From NCBI GenBank assembly GCA_964582525.1, contig CAZOSP010000022.1, positions 1 to 38,168 on the forward strand: DNA of 38,168 nucleotides, read 5' to 3'. The DNA is from BB31 sp964582525 (lineage in GTDB: Bacteria > Pseudomonadota > Gammaproteobacteria > Beggiatoales > Beggiatoaceae). The notes under the pieces were generated by a model. It was not told the origin of the DNA and made no database searches. It was given only the letters and a program-made list of their open reading frames with translations. Positions 15,737 through 23,901 of the stretch are shown here, in pieces. Numbering within the stretch: position 1 is the stretch's first letter; each line of letters starts with the position of its first letter. Both the position numbers and the translations under genes were made by a program.

Positions 15737-18700
15737 TTGATAATCAACCAAGTAATCAAGGTAAAATCCGTTGCTTTATTAGCAACGGCATGTTTTTCTG
15801 GAAATAATCCGCCGCGTCCACTTTGTAAACCCGTTGCAGCGCGTTGTTGAAAAGTATCCTCAATGGCATGTAATGCCGCGTCTAACAGCGTGTTATAAAT
15901 CGTCATATCCTCACCATTATTGGTTTCTTGGTCGAACGCACTGCATAAAGCTTCATAAACTTTGTCTGCATTGACACATAACTCGCGCAAAATATCTAGG
16001 ATATGTTTGGGTTGCGCAAAGGTATGGCGTATTTTACCGTCTTGTCCAACGTAGATTAAAAAATAAGGTTGTAGCGGATTGATGCTTGGCGCATTAGTCG
16101 AGATTTTTTGTTGTAAACAAAAAATCACCCCCGCGCCTATGCTTTGATGGGCTTTTGGAGCGGGTACTAAGGCATATAAACCTAACGGACTTTGCGCCAA
16201 TAAGTCGCGGTTTAAGTCGGTAAACTGACCTAAATCGGCGCGAAATTCATCCAGACTAAATGCGGTGAGTGTCACTGTTTCTTGAAAGGCTTCTAAATCT
16301 AAAATATCTTCTTCGAGCATTTTCTTGAGTTGTTGGTCTCGATACATGTCTTGTTTTTCATCAAGCTGTCCAAAAATATTATCCGCACCCGTGGCTGTAA
16401 TATCAACCAATGCCATGCGCGATTCTACCCGTACTTTTAGATTTAAGTATTGCTCAAGCTGCGGGGTTGCCCAGAAGTTAATCATTTTGACGCTTTCATG
16501 CAGACTGCCAATCCGATCAATACGCCCAAAGCGTTGAATTAAACGCACCGGATTCCAGTGAATATCATAGTTAATCAGTACATCACAATCTTGTAAGTTC
16601 TGGCCTTCAGAAATACAATCGGTGGCAATTAAGACATCAATTTCTTCGTGCTGCGGCATGGATGCAGTATTTTGGCGTTGCTTGGCACGCGGCGAGAAAT
16701 TCAGCAAAATACTGTTGTAATGGTTATCGCCCAATGTGGTTTTGGTTTTCGTTCCACTGACCATTGCAATATGCGTTTTGAGATTTTCTCCAATATATTT
16801 AACAAGATTATCGTATAAATAATCAGCCGTATCGGCAAAGGCGGTAAAAATAAGCACTTTGCGATTTTTCTGTCCGCTTTTATCAATCGTAGGCTGGGTA
16901 ATTTTATTGTGAATCAATTGTTTTAAGCGGGCTAACTTGGCATCGCGGTGCACTTCCACTTGTTTTGCTGCCGTGCTTAAATGGGCTAATTTTTCTCTAT
17001 CTTGGCGCAAATCACTTAACCAAGCAGTGAGATCAATATCTGCTAATTTGAATTTTATTTTTTTGCCCACTTCAAATGCTTGTTCTAATGTTTCGTTGTC
17101 TTCTTCTTCCAGTTGAACATCATCCTCTTCAATTTCTACGTCTTTATTCGGTACAGTCTGAAATTGTTCAATTTTATCAATTAACGTATCAATTTTGGCA
17201 ACGGTGCGTTCCATCGTGATACTAAACGAATAAATTGAGCTTTCCAGACGTTTGAGAAAGTTGATTTTCATCATACCAATCAAAAATCCTTCGCGCTTTA
17301 TTTGCGAGAAATTGCCTGCCTGTAATTGATAGTGGTCGCGGCGGTTTTCTAACAAATAAGAGGAGGGTTTATATAACGCCAGTTTGTAGTCTGAAATTTC
17401 TTCATTGAGTTTTTCATAACTCATAAACTTTTCATAAAGGTCTATTTCAACATAAGCATGTTCTGGTTTCGCTCGGCGAGGAAAGCCGCCAAGGTCATCA
17501 AGCACTTGCGGATAGTAACGCAGAATATGTTGGCGCGAGCGGGCAATGGTTAATTCATCAAGCAAGCTGAAGAAGTCGCCATTTAATTTTTCGAGCAAAT
17601 TTTTACTGTGACGGGGTTCTTGGCTTGCCCATTCGGAGAAGACTTTTTGTCCATTGCGCAGTGTTTGTTGAATACTGCTAATGCCGAGACTGTCATTAAA
17701 AACGCCATCTTGTTCGGCAGTTATTAAGCGTATTTGTTGATGTAAATCGGATAAATCAGTATTCACCGGCGTTGCAGAAAGCAGTAGCACTTTGGTTTTG
17801 CCTCCCGCTTTAATGACATTTTCCATGAGCTTTGCATAGCGGTTGCCGCTATTGCGGAAATGGTGAGATTCATCAATCACCACTAAATCGTAAGCAGACC
17901 AGTTAAAACGCTCCAAGTTCACCCCGTGTGATTGTCCTTTATGACGGACTAAATCGGTATGCGCCAGCACATGATACTGAAATTTGTCGGCTGCAAAGGG
18001 ATTGAACATGCTATTTTGACTGGCTTGAAAAACTGTCCAGTTTTCGCTGAGTTTTTTTGGACATAAGACTAGAACTTGTGCGTTGCGCAGTTCAAAGTAT
18101 TTAATGACCGCTAAGGCTTCATAGGTTTTTCCTAAACCTACGCTGTCTGCCAAAATACAACCGCCGTGTTTAAGTATTTTATTGATCGCGCTTGTGCTAC
18201 CGTCTTGTTGAAAGCTAAATAAATGCTGCCAGATTTGGCTGTTGGTTAAAGCTTTTAGAATAGGCAATTCGTTATCTTGTTTGGGTAATTCAATATCGGT
18301 TTTGAATAAGTGATAAAGGGTTTTATAGTAAATAAATTGCGGCGTGTGGTCGCTATATAGGCGCGACAAATACTCTAGCACTTCTTTTTTAACATCTTTG
18401 ACCCGATTTTCGTCGTGCCATATCTCATCAAACCAGCATTTTAAGTCTTTAATATCGCGTAGGCTATCGACAATTAAATTCAATTCGAGATTGCTATGCG
18501 CTTTGTCGCCCAGTCCAAGTCCATTGACGGTGAAATTAGAACTGCCTAAAATGGCGGATTCAACCCCTTTATCATCAATATGATACATTTTGCCATGTAG
18601 CAAATTAACTTGTTTGACCGATTTTATTTCTACTTTCTGGCTGATCCAGTCAGCGCATTGCTTGGCGGCAAATTTTTGGCTCAAGCGGTTGCTTAAATAA

Positions 18701-18945
18701 AGACCGCTGTCTTCGAGATCAAAAGATTTTTTATCATCGCGTTCTGGGTCGAGTACAAAACGGGGTTCTCCAAATAAAAATCTCAAGCTGTCAATGTCAA
18801 GCAGGGCTTTTTTGAGTTTTTCAAAAGCGTAGATTGTGAAATAAGCGGATATAATGGAAAGTTTAGAGTGCGGACAAATTTTTTCGTGTAAAAACGCTCC
18901 TACTTTGCCGCGACCATGATTATCGCGGATACCTGATTTGAGCAT
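15733..18945 (-). CDS. Helicase with N-terminal PLD-type nuclease domain (defence/restriction)
   Basis: This 1070-residue protein has a phospholipase-D-like nuclease domain with one HKD motif, H117-G-K119-x4-D124, followed by GSSNFT (134-139). Behind it is a superfamily-2 motor: Walker A DSVGLGKT (267-274), the DESH box at 358-361, LLLSATPVNTD, and a C-terminal helicase half with QRFGRIDRIG. A single HKD motif suggests the nuclease works as a dimer, as in BfiI. AGAGG precedes the ATG. The gene overlaps the downstream methyltransferase by four bases, so the two form one operon. It most likely translocates on and cuts unmodified DNA, a restriction-like role inferred from domains and context; relatives include DISARM-type helicases. 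Confidence 0.85.
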   Translation of the reverse strand: MLKSGIRDNHGRGKVGAFLHEKICPHSKLSIISAYFTIYAFEKLKKALLDIDSLRFLFGEPRFVLDPERDDKKSFDLEDSGLYLSNRLSQKFAAKQCADWISQKVEIKSVKQVNLLHGKMYHIDDKGVESAILGSSNFTVNGLGLGDKAHSNLELNLIVDSLRDIKDLKCWFDEIWHDENRVKDVKKEVLEYLSRLYSDHTPQFIYYKTLYHLFKTDIELPKQDNELPILKALTNSQIWQHLFSFQQDGSTSAINKILKHGGCILADSVGLGKTYEALAVIKYFELRNAQVLVLCPKKLSENWTVFQASQNSMFNPFAADKFQYHVLAHTDLVRHKGQSHGVNLERFNWSAYDLVVIDESHHFRNSGNRYAKLMENVIKAGGKTKVLLLSATPVNTDLSDLHQQIRLITAEQDGVFNDSLGISSIQQTLRNGQKVFSEWASQEPRHSKNLLEKLNGDFFSLLDELTIARSRQHILRYYPQVLDDLGGFPRRAKPEHAYVEIDLYEKFMSYEKLNEEISDYKLALYKPSSYLLENRRDHYQLQAGNFSQIKREGFLIGMMKINFLKRLESSIYSFSITMERTVAKIDTLIDKIEQFQTVPNKDVEIEEDDVQLEEEDNETLEQAFEVGKKIKFKLADIDLTAWLSDLRQDREKLAHLSTAAKQVEVHRDAKLARLKQLIHNKITQPTIDKSGQKNRKVLIFTAFADTADYLYDNLVKYIGENLKTHIAMVSGTKTKTTLGDNHYNSILLNFSPRAKQRQNTASMPQHEEIDVLIATDCISEGQNLQDCDVLINYDIHWNPVRLIQRFGRIDRIGSLHESVKMINFWATPQLEQYLNLKVRVESRMALVDITATGADNIFGQLDEKQDMYRDQQLKKMLEEDILDLEAFQETVTLTAFSLDEFRADLGQFTDLNRDLLAQSPLGLYALVPAPKAHQSIGAGVIFCLQQKISTNAPSINPLQPYFLIYVGQDGKIRHTFAQPKHILDILRELCVNADKVYEALCSAFDQETNNGEDMTIYNTLLDAALHAIEDTFQQRAATGLQSGRGGLFPEKHAVANKATDFTLITWLIIK

Positions 18946-19168
18946 GAGAACCTCTCTTGTTGTTTAATTAAATTACGCTGCCGAGCATTCGCGTTCGCGC
19001 CACAAAAAGACCTGGCGCAAACCCTACCCCTTTGCCAGAAGTGCGGGGTGTTATGCAAGCTTTACGGATGTTATTAAATCTTCATCCCTAAATATACTAT
19101 TTTTTCTCCATAGGGATAGGAAGGGATAGGAAGGAATAGGAAAGGCTTACGCCATCCCAGACAGCGAC
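18946..19168. repeat. Repeat-rich gap: CGTTCGCGCC hairpin and 10-bp tandem repeat
   Basis: GCATTCGCGTTCGCGCCA with a partner TGGCGC forms a hairpin at about 18984-19015. Further on, GGGATAGGAA is repeated three times in tandem (19113-19142, third unit with one change). The start region of the helicase operon lies at the left end. Confidence 0.6.
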
Positions 19169-19639
19169 TTATTCTCGATGGTAGGGATGGCGGTTTAACA
19201 GACTCCAAGCGCGGTAAATTTGTTCAGCGACGATAATGCGTACTAGCGGGTGCGGCAGAGTGAGCGGCGACAATGACCAGGTTTGCGCGGCGCGAGCTTG
19301 GCAGGCGGCGGCTAAACCTTCAGGTCCGCCGACCAGCAGGCTGAGATTGGGCGTGGTTTGTAGCCAGTGATGCAGGTGTTGCGAGAGGGCTTGCGTGGTC
19401 CATTGTGGTCCGCGCTCATCAAGGGCGACAACGTGCGTGTCTTTAGGCAGAGCAGCCAGCATGTTCTCACCTTCTTGTGCTTGTAAACGTGCGATGTCTG
19501 CATTTTTGCTGCGTTTGCGCAGTGCAATTTCGACCAAGTGTAGTGCGCATTGTGCGGGTAGGCGTTTGGCATATTCTGCATAGCCTTGCGTGACCCAAGT
19601 TGGCATTTTTTGTCCGACACAGATGAGTTGAATGTGCAT
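19169..19639 (-). CDS. rlmH: 23S rRNA (pseudouridine1915-N3)-methyltransferase RlmH
   Basis: The full-length 156-residue SPOUT methyltransferase modifies pseudouridine 1915 of 23S rRNA on assembled ribosomes, using SAM. Diagnostic are the knot-forming segments SLLVGGPEGL and SLSPLTLPHPLVRIIVAEQI and the C-terminal NRHPYHRE, all invariant in the family. It is usually found next to rsfS and mrdA in gammaproteobacteria; those are not here. Instead it sits between a defence module and metZ, with repeats on both sides. Confidence 0.96.
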   Translation of the reverse strand: MHIQLICVGQKMPTWVTQGYAEYAKRLPAQCALHLVEIALRKRSKNADIARLQAQEGENMLAALPKDTHVVALDERGPQWTTQALSQHLHHWLQTTPNLSLLVGGPEGLAAACQARAAQTWSLSPLTLPHPLVRIIVAEQIYRAWSLLNRHPYHRE

Positions 19640-19699
19640 GATATACCTTGCTTGGAAATGATTTATCTACACACTGTAACTATGAATGGGGTTAAGATA

Positions 19700-19790
19700 C
19701 AAGGGCGTGCGCCATCTTTTCGGCGCACACGCGAACTGAAATCTCGCCCGCGTTCGCGCCGCAAAAAAACGCGGCGCAAACCCGACAAAA
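19700..19790. repeat. Two adjacent CGCGCC-family hairpins
   Basis: GTGCGCC with GGCGCAC (about 19706-19729) and GCGCCGC-AAAAAAAC-GCGGCGC (19756-19777) lie side by side in the rlmH-metZ gap, followed by the AAACCCGAC typical of this family. Other copies are near 9640, 11934, 18984 and 26990. Confidence 0.65.
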
Positions 19791-19863
19791 TACTCAAAAC
19801 ATCCATTTATCCCCATTATTTCCATTGTTGGGCATTTTAATCCTTCAAAGCAGGTTTTTTACT

Positions 19864-21039
19864 ATGACAGATTATCAACTCTCCACCCACGCAGTGCGCA
19901 GCGGACAAGTGCGTACCCACGAAGGCGAAAACAGCGAAGCCTTGTTTTTAACCTCCAGCTACGTGTTTGCCAACGCAGCGGAAGCGGCGGCGCGTTTTGC
20001 GGGCGATGTGCCGGGCAATATTTATTCGCGCTTCACTAATCCCACCGTGCGCAATTTTGAGCAACGTCTAGCCGCGATGGAAGGCGGCGAGCGGTGCGTG
20101 GCAACGGCTTCCGGCATGGCGGCAATTTTAAGCACTTGCATCGGCTTATTGAAGGCGGGCGATCACATTGTTGCATCGCGCAGTATTTTTGGCACCACCG
20201 TGGTGTTGCTCGGCACTATGCTGGCAAAATTCGGCATTGAAACCAGCTTTGTTGAACTCACCGATGTGGAGGCTTGGCAGGCTGCCATACGCCCCAATAC
20301 GCGCTTTTTATTTCTCGAAACCCCCTCAAATCCGCTCACAGAAGTAGCAGATATTCGAGCTTTGGCGGCTATTGCCCATCAAAACGACTGTTTGCTGATA
20401 GTGGATAATTGCTTTTGCACCCCTGCTTTGCAGCAACCGCTGAAACTGGGGGCTGATATTGTGATTCATTCCGCCACTAAATATTTAGATGGACAAGGGC
20501 GTTGCATTGGCGGCGCGGTGGTGGGCGGCAATGAACAACTCAATGATGTGTTTGGTGTCATTCGTACTGCGGGTCCCGCTATGAGTCCGTTTAATGCGTG
20601 GGTGTTTCTCAAGGGCTTGGAAACCTTGACTATTCGCATGAAGGCGCACAGCGAGAGTGCTTTGCAACTGGCGCGGTGGCTGGAGCAGCAGCCAGCCGTT
20701 GAGCGGGTTTACTATCCGGGTTTGGCTTCGCATCCGCAATATGAATTAGCCACTCAACAGCAAAAAGCCGCTGGCGGTTTGTTGTCTTTTGTGCTTAAAG
20801 GCGGGCAGGCAGAGGCTTGGCAACTCATTGATAATACGCAGTTATTTTCCATTACTGCCAATTTGGGCGACAGCAAAACTACCATCACCCATCCAGCCAC
20901 TACTACGCACGGACGCTTAACCCCCGAACAGCGTGAACAAGCCGGCATTAGTGATGGTTTGGTGCGCATTTCTGTAGGTTTGGAAGATATTCAAGATATT
21001 CAAGCAGATTTGCATACGGCTTTGGCGGTATTGGCTTGA
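19864..21039 (+). CDS. metZ: O-succinylhomoserine sulfhydrylase
   Basis: This 391-residue PLP enzyme makes homocysteine directly from O-succinylhomoserine and sulfide in methionine synthesis. It shows the PLP-binding signature IHSATKYLDGQGR with Lys206, the phosphate-contact YSRFTNPT segment, and Asp181 in LLIVDNCFCTP. The DGQGR variant after the lysine is typical of MetZ rather than of cystathionine gamma-synthase (usually GHSD). The ATG at 19864 gives the normal family length; upstream in-frame codons run into repeats. Direct sulfhydrylation fits a sulfide-rich lifestyle, which is inference. Confidence 0.93.
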   Translation: MTDYQLSTHAVRSGQVRTHEGENSEALFLTSSYVFANAAEAAARFAGDVPGNIYSRFTNPTVRNFEQRLAAMEGGERCVATASGMAAILSTCIGLLKAGDHIVASRSIFGTTVVLLGTMLAKFGIETSFVELTDVEAWQAAIRPNTRFLFLETPSNPLTEVADIRALAAIAHQNDCLLIVDNCFCTPALQQPLKLGADIVIHSATKYLDGQGRCIGGAVVGGNEQLNDVFGVIRTAGPAMSPFNAWVFLKGLETLTIRMKAHSESALQLARWLEQQPAVERVYYPGLASHPQYELATQQQKAAGGLLSFVLKGGQAEAWQLIDNTQLFSITANLGDSKTTITHPATTTHGRLTPEQREQAGISDGLVRISVGLEDIQDIQADLHTALAVLA

Positions 21040-21136
21040 CGTTTTAGCAGAACTGCCTGTATTCTCAGCAAACAGTGTGTTTATACTCATACGGACTATG
21101 ATGAGTGTACATTTTAAAAAATTAACCGGGATACAG

Positions 21137-21700
21137 ATGATGTCAGTTATGAGCGAAACGATTTCTATTAAAACAGGCGAAACGACTTTAAGCAGTCAAG
21201 AACTGGGATTGCGTACTGAAGTTGAAGTGGTGATTGGAGAGTTGGACGGGTCTTTTGGTAGTGCTTTTGCCACTTTGTTTGGGCAAGATGTGGACGGACA
21301 GACCTGCTTTTTAGCTTTCTTAAAAGAAAATGTGCAAGTGCGTCCTGCCACTTTGATTGTCAATAAGTCGGGCAATACCGAAGAAGGTTATCTCCGCGTT
21401 TGGAATGAGGTCATACAACCCGGTGTTGGACATGGTGTTGTTGATGCGGTGCGCAATGGCGATATACCGAAAAAGAAAGCCAACGATGTAGGCATTATTG
21501 TGATGTTATGGGCTGCGCCAGACATTGTTGATGTAGCGGGAGCAGAGCATTATAAATTATTCGATCTGCATCGTGAAGCTACCTGCAAAGCCATTCACAA
21601 AGCCATGAATAATGAGCCGAGTATTGATTGGCTACTCGAAAAACAAGACGATATTGCCAAGCATTTTTATCCTTTAGATAAAGACGCTAATTTTGAATAA
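21137..21700 (+). CDS. Fae-like protein (formaldehyde-activating enzyme family)
   Basis: About 187 residues; the start could also be 21140 or 21149. The body aligns by eye with formaldehyde-activating enzyme, which condenses formaldehyde with tetrahydromethanopterin. Matches include VVIGELDGSFGSAF, RPATLIVNKSG, GHGVVDAVRNGDIP, and EATCKAIHKAMNNEP. The conserved catalytic His that precedes the first strand in canonical Fae (pattern x-H-I-D) is Thr27-Glu28 here, so the classical activity is doubtful. No other methanopterin-pathway gene is in the window. It lies downstream of metZ by about 100 bases and ends at a strong terminator. It is probably a divergent Fae paralogue of unknown reaction. 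Confidence 0.75.
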   Translation: MMSVMSETISIKTGETTLSSQELGLRTEVEVVIGELDGSFGSAFATLFGQDVDGQTCFLAFLKENVQVRPATLIVNKSGNTEEGYLRVWNEVIQPGVGHGVVDAVRNGDIPKKKANDVGIIVMLWAAPDIVDVAGAEHYKLFDLHREATCKAIHKAMNNEPSIDWLLEKQDDIAKHFYPLDKDANFE

Positions 21701-21726
21701 GCTGTTTTTTTAAGCGATAGTCAGAT

Positions 21727-21754
21727 AAAAAACCACCTGCACGGTGGTTTTTTT
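21727..21754. terminator. Rho-independent terminator after the Fae-like gene
   Basis: An 11-bp stem AAAAAACCACC/GGTGGTTTTTT around the loop TGCAC, with an A-run on one side and a T-run on the other, can terminate in both directions. It separates the Fae-like gene from the AAA gene. Confidence 0.9.
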
Positions 21755-21800
21755 GTCTGTGAGTCTAAACCCAGTGAAACTTGCACAAGGAAATATTCAC

Positions 21801-23384
21801 ATGCAAGAACGCTTTTTTAACAATGCAGGACCCAACAAACTTGATCTCAATTACACCTTGCCCCCGCTAGAGCGGCTGAATTTAGCAGAAATCCAGCATT
21901 TTATCGCGCAGCAACGCTATTTTGTGCTTCACGCTCCGCGCCAAACCGGTAAAACCACCACGCTACTGGCTTTAATGGAGTATCTGAACCAGCAAGGTCA
22001 TTATTATTGCCTTTATGCCAATATTGAGCCTGCGCAAGCCATGCGCGAAGATGTGACGCGGGCAATACGGGTTATGATGAGTTCTATTGCCAGTGCCGCT
22101 CACTTGTATCTCAACAATGAACAACTTAATGCGTATCGCCAGCAAATTATCGCAGAAGGTGAAATTGAAGAAGGGATAAAACAATTACTCAGCGTGTGGG
22201 CAGAACACAGCGATAAACCCATTGTGCTGCTATTGGACGAAGTAGATGCGCTGATTGGCGACACCCTGATCTCCTTGCTGCGCCAACTGCGAGCGGGCTA
22301 CACGCAACGCCCCGGCGCGTTTCCGCAAGCGGTGATTTTATGCGGTGTGCGCGATGTGCGCGATTACCGTATTCATTCCAATCAGAGTAAAGAAGTGATT
22401 AGCGGCGGCAGTGCATTTAACATCAAGGCAAAATCCTTGCGCATGGGGAATTTTACCGGGAAAGAAAGTCGTACTTTGCTGTTACAACACACGCAAGCCA
22501 CCGGACAGGTGTTTACTGAAGCCGCTTTGCAACGTTTGTGGGAACTTTCACAAGGTCAACCTTGGCTACTCAATGCGTTGGCATATCAACTCACGTTTGA
22601 AATGGAAGAAAACCGCGACCGCTCGCGGATACTAGATGTAGATGCTGTTGAAGAAGCGAAGGAAAGTCTGATTTTACGCCGCGATACGCACCTCGACCAG
22701 CTTGCCGATAAGCTCCTGGAGCCGCGTGTCAAGCGCGTCATTGCCCCTATTCTGCTGAGTGACGGCGATCCCGATAAACTTGCCACCGATGACTTGCAAT
22801 ATGTACGTGATTTAGGCTTGATCACGCCGAGCGGCGCGGTGCGCATCGCCAATCCGATTTATCGAGAAATCATCCCGCGTGAACTCAATGAATCCACTAC
22901 TGATTTCATTATGCAGGAAACCGCTTGGTACATTCAGCCCGACGGACGCTTAGACATGCCCAAACTGCTGGGCGCGTTTCAAGAATTTTTCCGCGAACAT
23001 TCCGAACATTGGATAGAGCGTTTTGATTACAAAGAAGCCGGTCCGCAGTTGTTGTTGCAAGCATTTTTGCAACGCATTGTCAATGGCGGTGGGCGAATTG
23101 AGCGCGAATATGGCTTAGGACGGATGCGTACCGATTTATTGGTGCTGTGGTTTTATGCCGACAAACAACAGCAAAAAATTGTTTTAGAACTGAAAATTCT
23201 GCGTGGCTCGCGGGACAAAACCATTGAGCAAGGATTAGCGCAAACTTGGGAATACGCCGACCGCTGTCAAGCTGAACAAGCGCATTTGCTGATTTTTGAT
23301 CGCAGTGAGAAAGCTTGGGAAGAGAAAATTTTTCAGCAACAAGGGCGTTTTCGAGAGCAGGAAATTAGAGTGTGGGGCATGTAA
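21801..23384 (+). CDS. AAA-like ATPase fused to a PD-(D/E)XK nuclease-like domain
   Basis: The 527-residue protein starts at an ATG behind ACAAGGA. An N-terminal P-loop ATPase has Walker A APRQTGKTT (45-53) and Walker B LLLDEVDAL (143-151). A helical winged-helix-like middle (about 230-370) follows. The C-terminal domain carries Asp445 and E463-L-K465, spaced as in restriction-type PD-(D/E)XK nucleases. This architecture is recurrent in Beggiatoa-like genomes, often as many paralogues, and its function is unknown; it could be a mobile or defence ATPase of the STAND/archaeal-ATPase type. The stop codon lies within GTAAACGCTTGC, which matches the end of the inverted-repeat element family. Confidence 0.8.
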   Translation: MQERFFNNAGPNKLDLNYTLPPLERLNLAEIQHFIAQQRYFVLHAPRQTGKTTTLLALMEYLNQQGHYYCLYANIEPAQAMREDVTRAIRVMMSSIASAAHLYLNNEQLNAYRQQIIAEGEIEEGIKQLLSVWAEHSDKPIVLLLDEVDALIGDTLISLLRQLRAGYTQRPGAFPQAVILCGVRDVRDYRIHSNQSKEVISGGSAFNIKAKSLRMGNFTGKESRTLLLQHTQATGQVFTEAALQRLWELSQGQPWLLNALAYQLTFEMEENRDRSRILDVDAVEEAKESLILRRDTHLDQLADKLLEPRVKRVIAPILLSDGDPDKLATDDLQYVRDLGLITPSGAVRIANPIYREIIPRELNESTTDFIMQETAWYIQPDGRLDMPKLLGAFQEFFREHSEHWIERFDYKEAGPQLLLQAFLQRIVNGGGRIEREYGLGRMRTDLLVLWFYADKQQQKIVLELKILRGSRDKTIEQGLAQTWEYADRCQAEQAHLLIFDRSEKAWEEKIFQQQGRFREQEIRVWGM

Positions 23385-23901
23385 ACGCTTGCTAAGGAAT
23401 GACCACAAAATAATGCCCACAAGTACGCGGGCGTAAACCCTCTAGGCTTTGAAAACCTAGAAGGTTTGAGTTTCGGCTATTATTGAATGCCCATGCCTAA
23501 GTCATGCTTAAATAAGGTTGTATTCATACAGGGAAATCCCTATAGTTTGCCAACATTTACTGGTCCCGATAATACCGCGTTCGGTCGGAAACTGCTTTCC
23601 GGGATGCCGGTAATGGCTGATGTAGCACGCCGCGCCACAAACCACTCTCAGAGATATTGTTATACTCATACCTGAATCACGTTATGCGCTGAGTGCTTTT
23701 TGCTGCAAAACATCGCTTGACGCGCAACATAGATCCATTCAGCCCGGAGCAAAAGCGGTTTTTTCACGTTTTAAGACTTCAAAACCGATGAAAAAGAAGG
23801 CTTTTGCGTAACATCAGCAAGTAAAGCAAAAAATCCAGTTTCTGGCGGTATGAGTGTAAAATAACTGAAAATCCGTATCATCATTTTAGGGAAGTAATCA
23901 A
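23385..23901. other. Gene-free stretch with several repeat fragments
   Basis: No convincing gene is seen in these 517 bases. They hold GTAAACGCTTGC (an inverted-repeat element end) at the left edge, a 49-base repeat at 23422-23470 whose inverted partner is at 32594-32642, and scattered blocks (for example near 23584 and 23826) that resemble the dispersed repeat at 4754 and 32405. The glgB promoter should lie at the right end. Confidence 0.5.
23422..23470 (+). repeat. 49-base dispersed repeat, copy 1
   Basis: It begins AGTACGCGGGCGTAAA and ends AACCTAGAAGGTTTGAG. The reverse complement of 32594-32642 has the same length and only a few differences. It contains a CCTCTAGG-CTTTGAAAA-CCTAGAAGG hairpin. 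Confidence 0.8.

Noticed and set aside
23487..23675. Plus-strand open frame of 62 codons between the AAA gene and glgB
   Set aside because: It overlaps repeat-like sequence, has no ribosome site and no protein-like pattern.
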